From Immundisolibacter sp049322795 (GTDB lineage Bacteria; Pseudomonadota; Gammaproteobacteria; Immundisolibacterales; Immundisolibacteraceae), in contig JBMOQH010000019.1 of assembly GCA_049322795.1 (NCBI GenBank), positions 124,001 to 188,000 of the forward strand: DNA of 64,000 nt, written 5' to 3'. Positions 63,190 through 64,000 of this stretch are shown here, in pieces; positions within the stretch are counted from its first letter, which is position 1, and each line of letters opens with the position of its first letter. Position numbers and translations under genes: made by a program. Under the pieces are notes generated by a model. That model worked only from the letters and a program-made list of their open reading frames with translations, ran no database searches and was not told where the DNA came from.

Positions 63190-64000
63190 TCAGCCTCCGC
63201 CGATCACGGTGTTTGCCTCGGCCACCAGCTCGCCCGATGCGCTGAGCAGAACCAGAAACGCCCCGCGGCCTTGCAGTTCTTCGTTTTCAACCACCACCGA
63301 TGCGGTGCCGTTGTCCTTGAGCGGCTTCACGCTCACGACCACGCTGGCAGCCGGATCGCCCGCCTGGGTGCGAATGTCCAGGGACAGATTCGCGTACTGG
63401 CCATCCACGGCCACCGTGCAGCGCAAACCCTTCCACGCGATGTCGGTGACCTCGGCCACCTGCTTGGCCGAAGCGCTCCCGCTCCGAGTCACCACCAGAT
63501 CCAGGGTGAGGCACTCTTGCAGGCTCAACCCGCCATGGTTGTAGTCCACGGATTTGCCGTAGCAGCTCACGCCATCGGCCAGTGCGAACTGCTGATGGGG
63601 GTTCCAGAACCAGGGGTACAAGCGCTCACCGGTGGAAGCGCCGGGCTTGATCGAGGCGCAGCGCCCCCATTTGTTGTCGGTGAGGTCCTTGGACATCTGA
63701 ATCGTGGGTAACTTGCCCGGCATGAGCAGCCAACCGTGGTCGGTCACCACCCTGACGCTGTTCCAACCCGCAGCCAACAAGGCGCCGATGCGTTCTGCAA
63801 TCTCGGCAAGAAGCGGGTCGATGTGCTTGGCCAGCTTCCAGCCGCGCGCGTGCCCCTCGCTGTCGATGTCGCCGAATTCGCACCACGCGTTGCCCTGACC
63901 GTCACCGTTTTCGGTACGGTCCAGCACCTTCCAGTGGTTGTCGTTCAACAGCTTCTTCAAGTGGTAGCCGCCCTTGAGGGACTGGCCGGTGGCCGCGACG
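63190..64000 (-). CDS. pglZ: BREX type 1 protein PglZ (C-terminal part, cut by window edge)
   Basis: The frame is open from 64000 to the TGA at 63190-63192, giving the last 269 or so residues. RVVTDHGWLLMPGKLP is the metal-binding DHG region of the alkaline-phosphatase-superfamily core, followed by ERLYPWFWNPHQQFALADG and a C-terminal beta domain. The N-terminal part is outside the window; the TTG at 63960 is not the true start. Intact at its 3' end and coupled to brxL, consistent with the canonical ...pglX-pglZ-brxL order. Confidence 0.88.
   Translation of the reverse strand, partial: VAATGQSLKGGYHLKKLLNDNHWKVLDRTENGDGQGNAWCEFGDIDSEGHARGWKLAKHIDPLLAEIAERIGALLAAGWNSVRVVTDHGWLLMPGKLPTIQMSKDLTDNKWGRCASIKPGASTGERLYPWFWNPHQQFALADGVSCYGKSVDYNHGGLSLQECLTLDLVVTRSGSASAKQVAEVTDIAWKGLRCTVAVDGQYANLSLDIRTQAGDPAASVVVSVKPLKDNGTASVVVENEELQGRGAFLVLLSASGELVAEANTVIGGG

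Overview
The window is a high-GC, gene-dense chromosomal segment, most likely from an aerobic gammaproteobacterium. The support is a divergent smpB/ratA-rnfH pair beside a one-piece tmRNA (tag ANDDNYALAA), rpsU divergent from tsaD, ttcA, apaH, a glycine decarboxylase split into subunits, and many Rieske oxygenase, acyl-CoA dehydrogenase and beta-oxidation genes. This repertoire fits an aromatic or alicyclic hydrocarbon degrader (Immundisolibacter-like is a guess from gene content, not shown by the sequence).

Layout. 0.2-4.2 kb: housekeeping genes (endonuclease V, PaaI thioesterase, MazG, LpxH-like phosphoesterase plus glycosyltransferase). 4.3-7.8 kb, minus strand: a metal-uptake operon (small His/Cys protein, outer-membrane barrel, ZnuA-like binding protein, ZnuB-like permease) without an ATPase gene. 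7.9-14.7 kb, minus strand: a complete suf operon (Rrf2 regulator, sufB, sufC, sufD, sufS, sufU, sufT, A-type carrier). It has an IscR-like operator in front and five consecutive perfect hairpins between sufB and sufC. 14.8-26.3 kb: folD, apaH, a lone Rieske alpha subunit, ttcA, VOC protein, folE2, retropepsin, yqeY, rpsU, tsaD, moaA, recQ and tRNA-Leu(UAA). 26.4-33.1 kb: a DapA-family aldolase, an MFS exporter, gcvT-gcvH-gcvPA and argB.

33.1-59.1 kb is the catabolic region. It has two Rieske alpha/beta pairs, two acyl-CoA dehydrogenases with an APH-type phosphotransferase and a DUF6285 protein, an acyl-CoA ligase, alpha/beta hydrolases, a fused acyl-CoA mutase (IcmF), an extradiol dioxygenase, and a thiolase / FadB-like / BadI-like / hydrolase operon. 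Together these could activate a cyclic carboxylate, oxidise it as a CoA thioester, open the ring and feed beta-oxidation. Scattered among them are a diguanylate cyclase, pncA-pncB, a CBS protein, folE and arfB.

59.1-61.0 kb holds the trans-translation neighbourhood (rnfH, ratA, smpB, ssrA) and, just downstream of rnfH, a candidate small RNA with a C-rich loop. From 61.1 kb to the window end lies the 3' end of a type 1 BREX phage-defence locus (pglZ, truncated by the window, then brxL) placed directly against the tmRNA terminator, as expected for an island inserted at ssrA.

The least explained items are the hairpin array inside the suf operon, the C-loop sRNA candidate, the palindromic operator shared by a Rieske oxygenase and a distant aldolase gene, and the apparent AUA start of pncB.
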